A DNA stretch of 35,377 nt from Parabacteroides sp. OttesenSCG-928-G21 (lineage in GTDB: Bacteria > Bacteroidota > Bacteroidia > Bacteroidales > Tannerellaceae): assembly GCA_030266465.1 (NCBI GenBank), contig JAJDIA010000007.1, forward strand, positions 1 through 35,377. Direction: 5' to 3'. Under the pieces are notes generated by a model. That model was not told where the DNA came from, did not search any database, and saw nothing but the letters and a program-made list of their open reading frames with translations. The position numbers and the translations under genes are program-made. Below, one piece after another: positions 26,279 to 35,377 of this stretch (positions within the stretch are counted from its first letter, which is position 1; each line of letters begins with the position of its first letter).

Positions 26279-29002
26279 TTAGAACTCTTGCCCTATGACA
26301 AAGTGCCAATTGCTTCCGCCTCTGTTCTTGCCTGCTGTTGTATGATTGGGTTGATCAAAGCCATATGCCCAGTCAATACCCATTAATCCAATCATAGGTA
26401 GAATTATACGAACACCGACACCCGCAGATCGTTTTAAATTGAAAGGATTAAATTTTGATACATCTGTCCATGCATTTCCTGCTTCAACAAAAGCTAATCC
26501 GTAAATTGTCGAGGTTGTCTCTAATATGAAAGGATAACGTAATTCAAGAGCAAGCCTGGAGTATGCATATGCATATGAACTATAACCACCATTTCCGGCA
26601 ATACTTCCATTGGGATAACCTCTTAATCCAACAGTTTCGGTTGCATAAGTACCACTATACCCTGTCATACCATCACCTCCCACGTAGAAGGTCTCAAAAG
26701 GAGATTTTTTATGTTTGTTATACGTTCCCAAGAAGCCATATTCAATACGAGACATCAGTACGGGAGTACGTTTAATGTTAGTAGGTGCTAGAGGAGAAAA
26801 TATTTTTGCCTTGAATTTCCATTTATGATATTCAATCATTTTATGCTTGTTAGGGTCATTATTATTCATTGACGCATAATCTTTACCATCCCATAAAGAG
26901 AATGGAGGTGTCGCACTGACGGAGAATGAAAACTGAGAACCATAGCGCGTGTATAATGGATTATCAATAGAACTTCGTGACAAAGTAAGTTCAAGGTTTA
27001 TGTTGTGGGAAGTTCCATTATTTATCATGAAATAATCCCAATTTTTCATATTATAAAGTTGATAATTCAATGCCCCCATAAATTGAAAATAATCATCAGG
27101 CCAACTTAAACGTTTTCCGAAACCAATGGAAGCTCCAAATACGTTGAAGAGTTTATCAGGGTCATAGGCCGATTCATAATAGTTATTGTAAGAATTATTC
27201 CCATAATAACTATCTCCATAATAACTACTTCCTCCGTACCCGTACATATCTGAGTACATATAAGGGTTACTGGTCATAGCATTGCTTAAATAACTGCTAC
27301 TAACCCCTGTTTGTCTGGCATAATAAAGACTGGCAGACAATGTGTTTGGCCGTTTCCCGCCAAACCAGGAATCGATAAAGGATATACTATAAGATTGATA
27401 ATAACGGCCGTTAGTTTGTCCGCTTAATGATAATGTTTGTCCTTCTCCTTGTGGTATGATTCCTTTGTATGATTTTGGATTTAATAAATTTTTCATTGAA
27501 AAGTTCGTAAGCCGTAGACTCACCCGTCCAATAACTCCTGTTTGTCCATATCCTGCCGAAAGTTCAATCTGATCATTGGCTTTAGATACGAGGTTATACT
27601 CAATATCTACAGTACCGCTTTCATAATTAGGAATGGGGCGAGGGTCCATATTCTCCGGGTCAAAATGTCCTGTTTGAGCAATCTCACGAATAGAACGTAC
27701 TAATTCTTCCCGACTGAACAGGTCTCCGGGTTTAGTATATAGCTCTCTTCGTACAATATCTTCATATAATCGATCATTACCATTGATAATTACACGGTTG
27801 ATCGTGGCCTGAGGCCCTTCTTGAATACGAATTTCTAATGAAATGGAATCGTTGTCAATTTCTACCTCAACAGGATCTACGCCAAAGAATAAATAGCCAT
27901 CATTATAATAAACATTAGAAACAGCATCGTCAGCTGTATTCAATCGCTCATCAAGCCTTTTTTGGTTATAGATTTCACCAGGTTTTATATCTAATATAGC
28001 CTGTAAATAGTCAGTAGGGTATTTCGTATTACCAACGAAGGTAAGATCTTTTAGGTAATATTTTGTTCCCTCACTTATTGAAAGATAGATTTCTACTGTT
28101 TTTTCATCATAATTAGCAACACTGTCAGCAATTAGGGTGGCATCGCGATACCCTAGTTCATTGTATTTACTGATGATATTGTTTTTGTCATTTTCGTATT
28201 CTTCAGAAGTGAATTTTTTGGTGCTAAACATCTCAAGAAAACTACTTTTAAAATCTCTTTTCAAGTTGAATTTTTCATTTGTCTTTTTCATAGCTTTCTT
28301 TAAAGCCTGATCAGACAATGCTTCATTGCCGATAAAATGAATTTGATGAACCTTCGTTTTTTGTTTTTTATCAATCATTACATCTACAAAGACATATCCT
28401 TCATTCGAAAGATCATCTTTCTCTATCAACTCAATTTCAACATTTTTAAATCCTTTTTCGTTAAAATATCGTTGGATAACAATTTTAGCTCTGTCCATCG
28501 CATTGGGAGTGATTTGAAATCCTTGTCGAAGTCCAACTTTAGACTCAAGATCTTCCCGTTCGTTCTTTTTTACTCCATGATAAGTTACTCCGGAAATACG
28601 TGGACGTTGCTTTAGTTGGAACTCAAGCCAGATTTGACCATCTTCAATTTTGTTGGCGAGAATTTTAACATCAGAAAATAATCCATGCCGCCAAAAGCGT
28701 TTTACTGCATCTGTTATATCATCTCCCGGGACAGTAATATCATCTCCAATTGCCAGACCGGAAAAACCGATAATGGTAAAATCCTGATACTGGTCTTTAT
28801 TTATTCCGTTTACCTGAATATTGGCAATTTTATATTTCTTAGGAGATGAAGAATAAGAAATAACAGGAACTTCTACGGGTGGTTCTTCAGCAGAAACCTC
28901 AACTCGCGTAGTGTCACTCTCCTGAGCAAGGATGCAACAAAGGCTTATACTCAGGAAAACAAAAAGCAGCACTATTTTTCTATACATTATAGTAATCATC
29001 AT
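26279..29002 (-). CDS. bamA: Outer membrane protein assembly factor BamA
   Basis: POTRA repeats (IQEGPQATINRVIINGNDRLYEDIVRREL), barrel ending NWHFVIGQEF; uppS-bamA-skp-skp order. Start may be 28987 (MYRKIV). Confidence 0.95.
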   Translation of the reverse strand: MMITIMYRKIVLLFVFLSISLCCILAQESDTTRVEVSAEEPPVEVPVISYSSSPKKYKIANIQVNGINKDQYQDFTIIGFSGLAIGDDITVPGDDITDAVKRFWRHGLFSDVKILANKIEDGQIWLEFQLKQRPRISGVTYHGVKKNEREDLESKVGLRQGFQITPNAMDRAKIVIQRYFNEKGFKNVEIELIEKDDLSNEGYVFVDVMIDKKQKTKVHQIHFIGNEALSDQALKKAMKKTNEKFNLKRDFKSSFLEMFSTKKFTSEEYENDKNNIISKYNELGYRDATLIADSVANYDEKTVEIYLSISEGTKYYLKDLTFVGNTKYPTDYLQAILDIKPGEIYNQKRLDERLNTADDAVSNVYYNDGYLFFGVDPVEVEIDNDSISLEIRIQEGPQATINRVIINGNDRLYEDIVRRELYTKPGDLFSREELVRSIREIAQTGHFDPENMDPRPIPNYESGTVDIEYNLVSKANDQIELSAGYGQTGVIGRVSLRLTNFSMKNLLNPKSYKGIIPQGEGQTLSLSGQTNGRYYQSYSISFIDSWFGGKRPNTLSASLYYARQTGVSSSYLSNAMTSNPYMYSDMYGYGGSSYYGDSYYGNNSYNNYYESAYDPDKLFNVFGASIGFGKRLSWPDDYFQFMGALNYQLYNMKNWDYFMINNGTSHNINLELTLSRSSIDNPLYTRYGSQFSFSVSATPPFSLWDGKDYASMNNNDPNKHKMIEYHKWKFKAKIFSPLAPTNIKRTPVLMSRIEYGFLGTYNKHKKSPFETFYVGGDGMTGYSGTYATETVGLRGYPNGSIAGNGGYSSYAYAYSRLALELRYPFILETTSTIYGLAFVEAGNAWTDVSKFNPFNLKRSAGVGVRIILPMIGLMGIDWAYGFDQPNHTTAGKNRGGSNWHFVIGQEF

Positions 29003-29015
29003 TAGTTTTATCAGA

Positions 29016-29759
29016 TTAACAACTCAACTGTTCACTTGTTTTACCGAAACGACGTTCTCGCTGTTGATAATATAAAATGGCTTTATATAATTCTTCTTCT
29101 CTGAAGTCCGGCCAAAAAGTATTGGTGAAATATAATTCAGCATAAGACAATTGCCACAATAGGAAATTACTTATTCGTTTTTCTCCTCCTGTGCGAATTA
29201 ATAAATCAGGATCAGGAATGTCGTATGTTGTTAAATGGTTTGAAACCATTTCTTCGGTGATATTATCTAAATTTAATTTATGCTCTGCAACTTCGATTGA
29301 AATCTTTTTTACTGCTGTAGTGATTTCCCATCTGGAAGAATAGCTTAATGCAAGAACTAAGGTAGTCCCTGTGCTGATGGCTGTTTGAGAAATGCAATCT
29401 TGCAAGGTCACATAAGCATCTGCTGGAAGTCGGGTTAGATCTCCGATTGCTTTTAAGCGAACATTGTTCTTGATTAAATCCGGAGTTTCCCGATGAATAG
29501 CAGTAACGAGTAGATTCATTAAGGCTTCTACTTCTTCATTCGGCCTTTTCCAGTTTTCAGTAGAAAAGGTGTATAAGGTTAAATAACTAACACCTAAATC
29601 AACAGCCGCTTCCAAAACTTTTCTGACAGAAACTACTCCTTCCTGATGCCCATAGCTGCGTTCCTTATTACGTGCTTTAGCCCAACGTCCATTTCCATCC
29701 ATAATGATGGCGATGTGTTGAGGGAGTTGTTTCCTATCAATGTTGTTTTTAAGTGACAT
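29016..29759 (-). CDS. uppS: Isoprenyl transferase (undecaprenyl diphosphate synthase)
   Basis: [55 protein letters not shown]. Confidence 0.96.
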   Translation of the reverse strand: MSLKNNIDRKQLPQHIAIIMDGNGRWAKARNKERSYGHQEGVVSVRKVLEAAVDLGVSYLTLYTFSTENWKRPNEEVEALMNLLVTAIHRETPDLIKNNVRLKAIGDLTRLPADAYVTLQDCISQTAISTGTTLVLALSYSSRWEITTAVKKISIEVAEHKLNLDNITEEMVSNHLTTYDIPDPDLLIRTGGEKRISNFLLWQLSYAELYFTNTFWPDFREEELYKAILYYQQRERRFGKTSEQLSC

Positions 29760-29767
29760 TATTCTTT

Positions 29768-30472
29768 TTAATAACCTGATATGCTGTTTGCATTGTTACA
29801 TGGCTGGCTTCTTGGTCCGAAGTCCCATGTAATAAAAAAGAGCAAACAGGAATACCAGTCCTTATTTTTCCAAATACTACTTTTTATATTATAGGGATCT
29901 TTTAGTTTTTCATTTCCTTCTAAACCGTCACCAAACAATTTACGAAAAGAAAACTCACATCCCAAATTAATTCTTTCCTTTAGCTTATATTTAACTCCAA
30001 TCCCTAATGGGATATTAATTCCGGCAAACGTCTTATCCTCTCCCGTAGCTACAGTAAATCCTAACCCTGCAAGTAGATAAGGCGTAATACGAGATGTATT
30101 CATATAAGCATACTTGTCACTATACGGCAGAAAGTTAAATTCTGCTTGCCCCCCTAACTCAAATAGGTTCTGACTGAATGATAGATCTTCCGAAAAAGGA
30201 AAAACATTATCCAAGCCTTTAGTGTTGCCAGATACTTTTGCCCATAACAAATCAGCTTTTAAAGCCCATCTGAAGTTCGCATTATATCTGAAAACTCCAC
30301 CCAAAGAAGGGTTTAATCCCTTCATGATCACTCCTTTGTTTGCGTCTCCCATATAAAAGGCTCCGCCGGCCATTCCGCCTATTTCATATTTGTAATCCTG
30401 TGCATTAAGCACCGGAAACGAAATCGTAATTATAAGTAGTATAAATATACGCCGAAAAAAAGTTGAAGTCAT
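29768..30472 (-). CDS. DUF6089-like outer membrane beta-barrel protein
   Basis: Signal peptide, [57 protein letters not shown]; located next to uppS/bamA. Confidence 0.85.
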   Translation of the reverse strand: MTSTFFRRIFILLIITISFPVLNAQDYKYEIGGMAGGAFYMGDANKGVIMKGLNPSLGGVFRYNANFRWALKADLLWAKVSGNTKGLDNVFPFSEDLSFSQNLFELGGQAEFNFLPYSDKYAYMNTSRITPYLLAGLGFTVATGEDKTFAGINIPLGIGVKYKLKERINLGCEFSFRKLFGDGLEGNEKLKDPYNIKSSIWKNKDWYSCLLFFITWDFGPRSQPCNNANSISGY

Positions 30473-30551
30473 AAGCTTGATTGTTATATTCCTACACCTT
30501 TCTCACTAACGCTAAAAGCCGCATAAAATTATAATTTATTGCATGACTTTT

Positions 30552-31940
30552 CTACTTTTTAAAGCCCAATCGATTAATACGTCCCCGCCAAATTTCATTC
30601 AAATCGTTAGAGTTCCCTGAAGTTTTACCTCCAAAGATATTTATATAATTATCTTCATCGACAATAATTGACGAGAAACCTCTTCCTGTAAATTGTTCCG
30701 GCAAAACAACCAATGTGTCTTGGATAGCCCATGTCAATCCATGATCAATAGAGCAATGGATATTTTTTGTCCCTACATTGCTTTCATCTATTCCTCCAAT
30801 CAGAAAAAACTTGTCATCATAATATGTAAGTATAGCGCCTTCTTTTTTAGTGAAGTAATTGGCCCCTTCATTTGTTAATAAAGCCCAAGTTTCACCATTC
30901 ATTGTGCTCCATGTTGTATTTAGTTGCTGACCGTTTTGATCGCGTCCTGTAGCTAGCATCAAATATTCATTATGCATATTGTAATAGCTGCAGTTTGCAA
31001 ATCCTGTAAGAGGAAATTTTTCTGGTACTTTTTCTCCGATTTTCCATTCGGAATTTTCATTCATGGCTGCAAATGTCAAAGCACCTTCATGGCTGATAAT
31101 TGTAGATAAAACTGATAAAGGTTGTCGTTCACTGTTTTTAATTGTGCCTAATATGTATTTTACAGATGGCAAACGGTTTTCTGCGATAACCCAGTTTTGC
31201 CCATCGGTAGAAGAATACAGAACACCATTATATGAAGTGGCATATAATTTATTATTTAATACAGTTATTTGTGTGAGAATAATACCCTCTGCTGGTAAAC
31301 CACGAAGGGTTAATTCCTCCCAGTTGTTCATATCAGACACATTAGAATAGTGTAATTTGATATTGTTTGCTGCTTCATTAGGACGTGAATACATAAAATA
31401 AACTTTGTTATTATTATATGTGTATGAAACAACCTTTTGCTCTGTGATATTCTGATTCAGGATTTTATTGTTATATAATGACCAGGCCAAAGAATCTGAA
31501 TTCACTTGATGGATGTTTACCCGAGCCTGATAAGTTTTAGTCGTTGATTGATCAATGGCTGTTACTTCGAAAGTGACAGGTTTGGAAAAATTTATATAAA
31601 TAGAATCAGTGCCTTGCCATAAAATAGTATCTCCTGTAGCTTGTGGTCTGACCTTATTTGCATATATCGAAGTTGAATTGTTGTAAGTAATAATGCAGGC
31701 AACACTATCTACTTTGGTTCCATAAGGTAAAGAGTCAATGTTAAAGATTTTACCATTTGCTTGATCTATAGTGAATTTGACTTTTTTCAAGCCAGGAATA
31801 GAATCGCTGTTTAATCGAAAAGAGATTATCCGACAGTCCAAATCTATCTGATAAGTTATAGGGTCATCAGAACCTAAACATGCTGTCAAGAAAAAAGCCA
31901 AACACCCTGCAATAAATAATCCAACCTTATTCTTCATCAA
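30552..31940 (-). CDS. DUF6242-like lipoprotein with Kelch/propeller-like repeats
   Basis: Lipobox FLTAC followed by LGSDDP; repeated NNKLYATSYNGVLYSSTDGQNW-type motifs. Confidence 0.8.
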   Translation of the reverse strand: MMKNKVGLFIAGCLAFFLTACLGSDDPITYQIDLDCRIISFRLNSDSIPGLKKVKFTIDQANGKIFNIDSLPYGTKVDSVACIITYNNSTSIYANKVRPQATGDTILWQGTDSIYINFSKPVTFEVTAIDQSTTKTYQARVNIHQVNSDSLAWSLYNNKILNQNITEQKVVSYTYNNNKVYFMYSRPNEAANNIKLHYSNVSDMNNWEELTLRGLPAEGIILTQITVLNNKLYATSYNGVLYSSTDGQNWVIAENRLPSVKYILGTIKNSERQPLSVLSTIISHEGALTFAAMNENSEWKIGEKVPEKFPLTGFANCSYYNMHNEYLMLATGRDQNGQQLNTTWSTMNGETWALLTNEGANYFTKKEGAILTYYDDKFFLIGGIDESNVGTKNIHCSIDHGLTWAIQDTLVVLPEQFTGRGFSSIIVDEDNYINIFGGKTSGNSNDLNEIWRGRINRLGFKK

Positions 31941-32104
31941 AACAATTAATTTATTGTATATAGGTCACAAAAGTAGAAACAATTTTGGCTTCTACCTACT
32001 TACAGGAGAATATTTATAATATTTTAGTTTTGATTACCATTCTGAGGACGATTTTTCAATATATTATTAAAAGTTCGATTTATTGTGTGAAATAGTGTTG
32101 CCGT

Positions 32105-33148
32105 TTAGTGGCTATTTTTATAGATCCGGATAGAATTATTGCATATTGAAGTATACGTTTTATCCAGAGGTATGTCCGGAGCTTTGACGCCTGTATTTAA
32201 CAGAAATGGAGCGGTTTCCACGCGGATTTCGTCCCATATTTCGGATTGAATAAATTGTTGGAGTAAAAAAGTTCCTCCTTCCACAAGTAATGAATCGAGA
32301 TTTCTTTTATACAGTTCATTCAGGATTAAGGGGAGTATGTTTTTTGAAAAATCGATAGTGATATATTCGGTATTTAAAACATTTTCTTTTTGTTTAGAAG
32401 TGAAGATAAGCGTTGGTATGGCTTTGTCTAATAAATGAGAATCGGTTGGAATGCGCAAATCCCTGTCAATGGCAATCCTAACAGGCGATTTGCCTTCCCA
32501 ATGGCGGACAGTGAGTGAGGGGTTGTCTAATATGGCTGTATTTGTCCCGACCATAATAGCCGACACCTCTGTTCGTAATTTATGCACCTGACGGCGGGAT
32601 TGAGGTGTGGAAAATTGTACCGGAGGCAAGGAGTTGTCTGTTCGTATATGATCAATAAAGCCATCCTGGCTTTGCGCCCATTTCAAAATAATGTACGGCC
32701 GTTGTTTTTCATGCATAGTTATAAAGCAGCGGTTTAGTTCCCTGCTTTCCTTTTCCATAACGCCTGCCATGACTTCCACGCCGGCTTCTCGAAGCATTTT
32801 TATACCTTGTCCGGATACAGCAGGGAAAGGGTCAAGGCAGCCTACGATAACACGCGGTATCCCTTTTTTGATGATCAATTCGGTACAGGGGGGAGTTTTG
32901 CCATAATGGGAGCAGGGCTCAAGGTTGACATAGAGAGTGGACTCCGTAAGTAATCGTTGATCGGATACGGCAGCAATAGCATTCACTTCGGCATGTGGCT
33001 CACCGGCTTTATGGTGAAAACCTTCCCCTATTATTTTGTCCTTATGAACAATGACTGCTCCGACCATAGGGTTAGGGCTAGTCTCTCCTTTGGCATAGGA
33101 TGCCAGTTGGAGGCAACGAGCCATATATTTATCTTCAACCTTTATCAT
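32105..33148 (-). CDS. ribD: Bifunctional diaminohydroxyphosphoribosylaminopyrimidine deaminase / 5-amino-6-(5-phosphoribosylamino)uracil reductase
   Basis: SPNPMVGAVIVHKDKIIGEGFHHKAGEPHAEVNAI, YVNLEPCSHYGKTPPCTELI, WAQSQDGFI. Confidence 0.96.
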   Translation of the reverse strand: MIKVEDKYMARCLQLASYAKGETSPNPMVGAVIVHKDKIIGEGFHHKAGEPHAEVNAIAAVSDQRLLTESTLYVNLEPCSHYGKTPPCTELIIKKGIPRVIVGCLDPFPAVSGQGIKMLREAGVEVMAGVMEKESRELNRCFITMHEKQRPYIILKWAQSQDGFIDHIRTDNSLPPVQFSTPQSRRQVHKLRTEVSAIMVGTNTAILDNPSLTVRHWEGKSPVRIAIDRDLRIPTDSHLLDKAIPTLIFTSKQKENVLNTEYITIDFSKNILPLILNELYKRNLDSLLVEGGTFLLQQFIQSEIWDEIRVETAPFLLNTGVKAPDIPLDKTYTSICNNSIRIYKNSH

Positions 33149-33152
33149 CTCA

Positions 33153-33184
33153 TTTGCATATCTTTCTATTTTACATTACATTTG
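33153..33184 (+). promoter_or_regulatory. Bacteroidetes-type promoter (TTTG-N20-TACATTTG)
   Basis: TTTG 33153-33156 and TACATTTG 33177-33184, 20-bp spacer, 19 bp before prmC ATG. Confidence 0.62.
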
Positions 33185-33203
33185 CATAATAAAACAGAAC
33201 CTG

Positions 33204-34052
33204 ATGACTGAAATACTTTCTTGCATTTACGATTCATTGAAAGGGGTTTACCCTGTTCAAGAGGTAACCTCTTTTACCCACCTGATTATGGAAAAAGTTT
33301 GTAACGTTCCTTCGCACAAATTGCTTTTCGGCAAAGATACGGAAATCTCAGCAATAGAAAAGGATGAGATCAAGGATATTGTTGAACGCTTAAAACGATA
33401 TGAACCAATCCAGTATATATTAGGACAAACAGAGTTTTATAACCAGAAGTTTTTATTGGATCCTTCAGCGCTGATACCTCGTCCCGAAACAGAAGAGTTG
33501 GTAGGACGGATTATTAAGGATTACGAAGGTAAAACACCCGCGTTTCTTGATGTCGGAACGGGAAGTGGCTGTATCGCCGTTACTTTGGGGAAATACTTTC
33601 CGGAGTCGAAAATCATAGCGGTAGACATTTCTAACGCCGCTCTTCGGTTAGCCGTAAAAAATGCAAAACTCCATAAAGTGAAAATAGATTATTTGAATTA
33701 TGACATACTGAATGCCTTGCCGAATGATAAAACTATTCCTTTTGGACTGGATGTTATTGTAAGTAACCCACCGTATGTGACGTATGGCGAAATGCCTTTT
33801 ATGGACCGCAACGTAGTTGATTATGAACCCTCTGAAGCGCTATTTGTCGAGGATGCGGATCCCCTGAAATTTTATCGTCATATCGCTCGTTTCGGAAAAC
33901 GAAAGTTATGTCGGGGCGGACGTATTTATGCTGAGATAAATTCTCGTTATGGGAAAGAGATTTTTGAACTGTTCCGTAAAGAACGGTATAAGAAAATAGA
34001 AGTTTTTAAAGATATGTCCAGGCGTGATCGGTTTGTAAAAGCTGAATTATGA
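33204..34052 (+). CDS. prmC: Peptide chain release factor N(5)-glutamine methyltransferase
   Basis: RYEPIQYILGQTEFYNQKFLLDPSALIPRPETEELV, FLDVGTGSGCIAVTLGK, VIVSNPPYV. Confidence 0.96.
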   Translation: MTEILSCIYDSLKGVYPVQEVTSFTHLIMEKVCNVPSHKLLFGKDTEISAIEKDEIKDIVERLKRYEPIQYILGQTEFYNQKFLLDPSALIPRPETEELVGRIIKDYEGKTPAFLDVGTGSGCIAVTLGKYFPESKIIAVDISNAALRLAVKNAKLHKVKIDYLNYDILNALPNDKTIPFGLDVIVSNPPYVTYGEMPFMDRNVVDYEPSEALFVEDADPLKFYRHIARFGKRKLCRGGRIYAEINSRYGKEIFELFRKERYKKIEVFKDMSRRDRFVKAEL

Positions 34053-34549
34053 GAGAAAAAACCGAAGCGGAACTATTGCATCGTATGGCAGCCTATTGTT
34101 CTGCTTCGGAAAGATGTGTGCAAGACGTAACGAAAAAACTGACTCCTCTGGCTACTCCTGAAGTGGCATCGCGAATTATTACCCGTCTTATTCAAGAATC
34201 ATTTATCGATGAAGCCCGATTTTGTCGGAGCTTTGTGAATGATAAATGGAAATTTAATAAATGGGGGCGCCTGAAAATTTCGTATGAATTAAAACGAAAA
34301 AATATCCCTGACGAATTAATAGAAGAGGCACTTGCCGGAATAGATATTGAGGCTTACAATGCCCTCTTGGTAAATCTTATGCGGGATAAACGGAAAACGA
34401 CAAAAGGAAAAGACGCCTATGCTGTTTCTCAAAAGCTTTATCGCTTCGGTTTGAGTCGTGGATTTACCGTAAAAGAAATAACAATTGCTCTAAAAAAGCT
34501 GGATGCCGCTTTAGCTGATGAAGCAAATTTTGAAGACATATTGGAATGA
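34049..34549 (+). CDS. recX: Regulatory protein RecX
   Basis: AAYCSASERCVQDVTKKL, LIQESFIDEARFCRSFVNDKWKFNKWGRLKISYELKRKNI. Confidence 0.9.
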   Translation: MREKTEAELLHRMAAYCSASERCVQDVTKKLTPLATPEVASRIITRLIQESFIDEARFCRSFVNDKWKFNKWGRLKISYELKRKNIPDELIEEALAGIDIEAYNALLVNLMRDKRKTTKGKDAYAVSQKLYRFGLSRGFTVKEITIALKKLDAALADEANFEDILE

Positions 34550-35225
34550 TTTCCTGAATCTTTTCTTTCCAAACCTTTGCAAACTATGTAAAATCCCTTT
34601 AATAGAAGGCGAAAAGCATATTTGTATCGCTTGCCTGATTGACCTTCCCCGTACAGGATTTTCTGAAGAATATGGTGTTTTGCCGGCATTGCAATTAGCT
34701 GTGCCTCGGGAGAGTATTGGCCGGACAGTCGCTTTTCTCGTTTATGAAAAAGGAGGAAAGGTACAGCATCTCGTACATTCTTTTAAATATTACGGGAATA
34801 CAAAATTAGCCTTTGGCTTAGGCCGTCAGGCGGCTGTCGAATGGTTGAATGCTGAAACAGACTTTCCAGAGATAGATGTGATTATTCCTATACCTTTATA
34901 TAAATGGCGACAACGAAAAAGAGGATATAATCAGTCGGAATGGATCGCTAAGGGGATTAATTCCGTATTAAATAAAGAATTGAATACAACGGCTGTGCAG
35001 CGCCTTCATCATATGGAGAGTCAAACGCATAAAATCTTTTTTGAACGCTGGTTGAATGTGAAAGATAAGTTTGCCGTAACAGATGAAGCGCTTTTGGAAA
35101 AAAAACACATCCTATTGGTAGATGATGTAATAACCAGTGGCGCAACGATGAACGCCTGCCTGGAGGTGGTAAAAAACATACCGGGAATTAAAATCAGTAT
35201 ATTTTCTTTGTCTATCGTGAAGTAG
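34518..35225 (+). CDS. ComF family protein (phosphoribosyltransferase-like)
   Basis: N-term zinc motif CKLC...CIAC; PLYKWRQRKRGYNQSEWIAKGI; HILLVDDVITSGATMNACLEVV. Confidence 0.93.
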   Translation: MKQILKTYWNDFLNLFFPNLCKLCKIPLIEGEKHICIACLIDLPRTGFSEEYGVLPALQLAVPRESIGRTVAFLVYEKGGKVQHLVHSFKYYGNTKLAFGLGRQAAVEWLNAETDFPEIDVIIPIPLYKWRQRKRGYNQSEWIAKGINSVLNKELNTTAVQRLHHMESQTHKIFFERWLNVKDKFAVTDEALLEKKHILLVDDVITSGATMNACLEVVKNIPGIKISIFSLSIVK

Positions 35226-35278
35226 CTGTCCGGCTGCTTTTTTATTTATAATATATGTAGTAATGAATAGCTTCGAAT

Positions 35279-35377
35279 ATGGTAAGAGGTGAAGATTTTA
35301 AAGCTACCAAAGGAGTAAACTCAATAGTAATAGTAGTAAAAAATATTGGAGTTGAAAATGCCTCTTATAGTCTATGG
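35279..35377 (+). CDS. Possible start of an unidentified CDS, truncated by window edge
   Basis: ATG followed by 32 open codons to the end: MVRGEDFKATKGVNSIVIVVKNIGVENASYSLW. Confidence 0.3.
   Translation, partial: MVRGEDFKATKGVNSIVIVVKNIGVENASYSLW

Noticed and set aside
35222-35250. Terminator after comF
   Set aside because: AGCTGTCCGGCTGCTTTTTTA has a T tract, but only a very short imperfect stem can be drawn.

Overview
The window is compact, gene-dense chromosome. Protein content and promoter motifs (TTTG-N19/20-TAnnTTTG) point to Bacteroidales, probably Parabacteroides-like (inference). I see no rRNA, tRNA, CRISPR, IS element or prophage. Coding content in order: FecCD permease (partial) and its ATPase, MATE transporter, GroES-like protein, NfnAB/GltA-like pair, NamZ/DUF1343 protein with a BtuB-like TonB receptor, META lipoprotein, M23 peptidase, YccF, ProRS (eukaryote/archaeal-like type), formate-THF ligase, an orphan 167-aa protein, AMP-dependent acyl-CoA ligase, tagaturonate reductase and altronate dehydratase, Cu-type P-ATPase and HMA protein, HlyIII, a minus-strand envelope block (DUF6242, DUF6089, uppS, bamA, two ompH/skp, murI), ribD, and prmC-recX-comF. 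The most unusual unexplained structure is a pair of intergenic arrays of tandem palindromes, at 5657-5744 (4 units) and about 15065-15158 (3 clear units plus 1 degenerate). Both have an exact 22-bp period but unrelated arm sequences, and the first shows arm substitutions that preserve dyad symmetry. Secondary candidates are an attenuator-like leader with nested tiny ORFs upstream of uxaBA, a NamZ/TonB-receptor pair that could serve peptidoglycan-fragment salvage, a Tyr/Gly/Ser/Asn-rich BamA loop, and several orphan or small ORFs.
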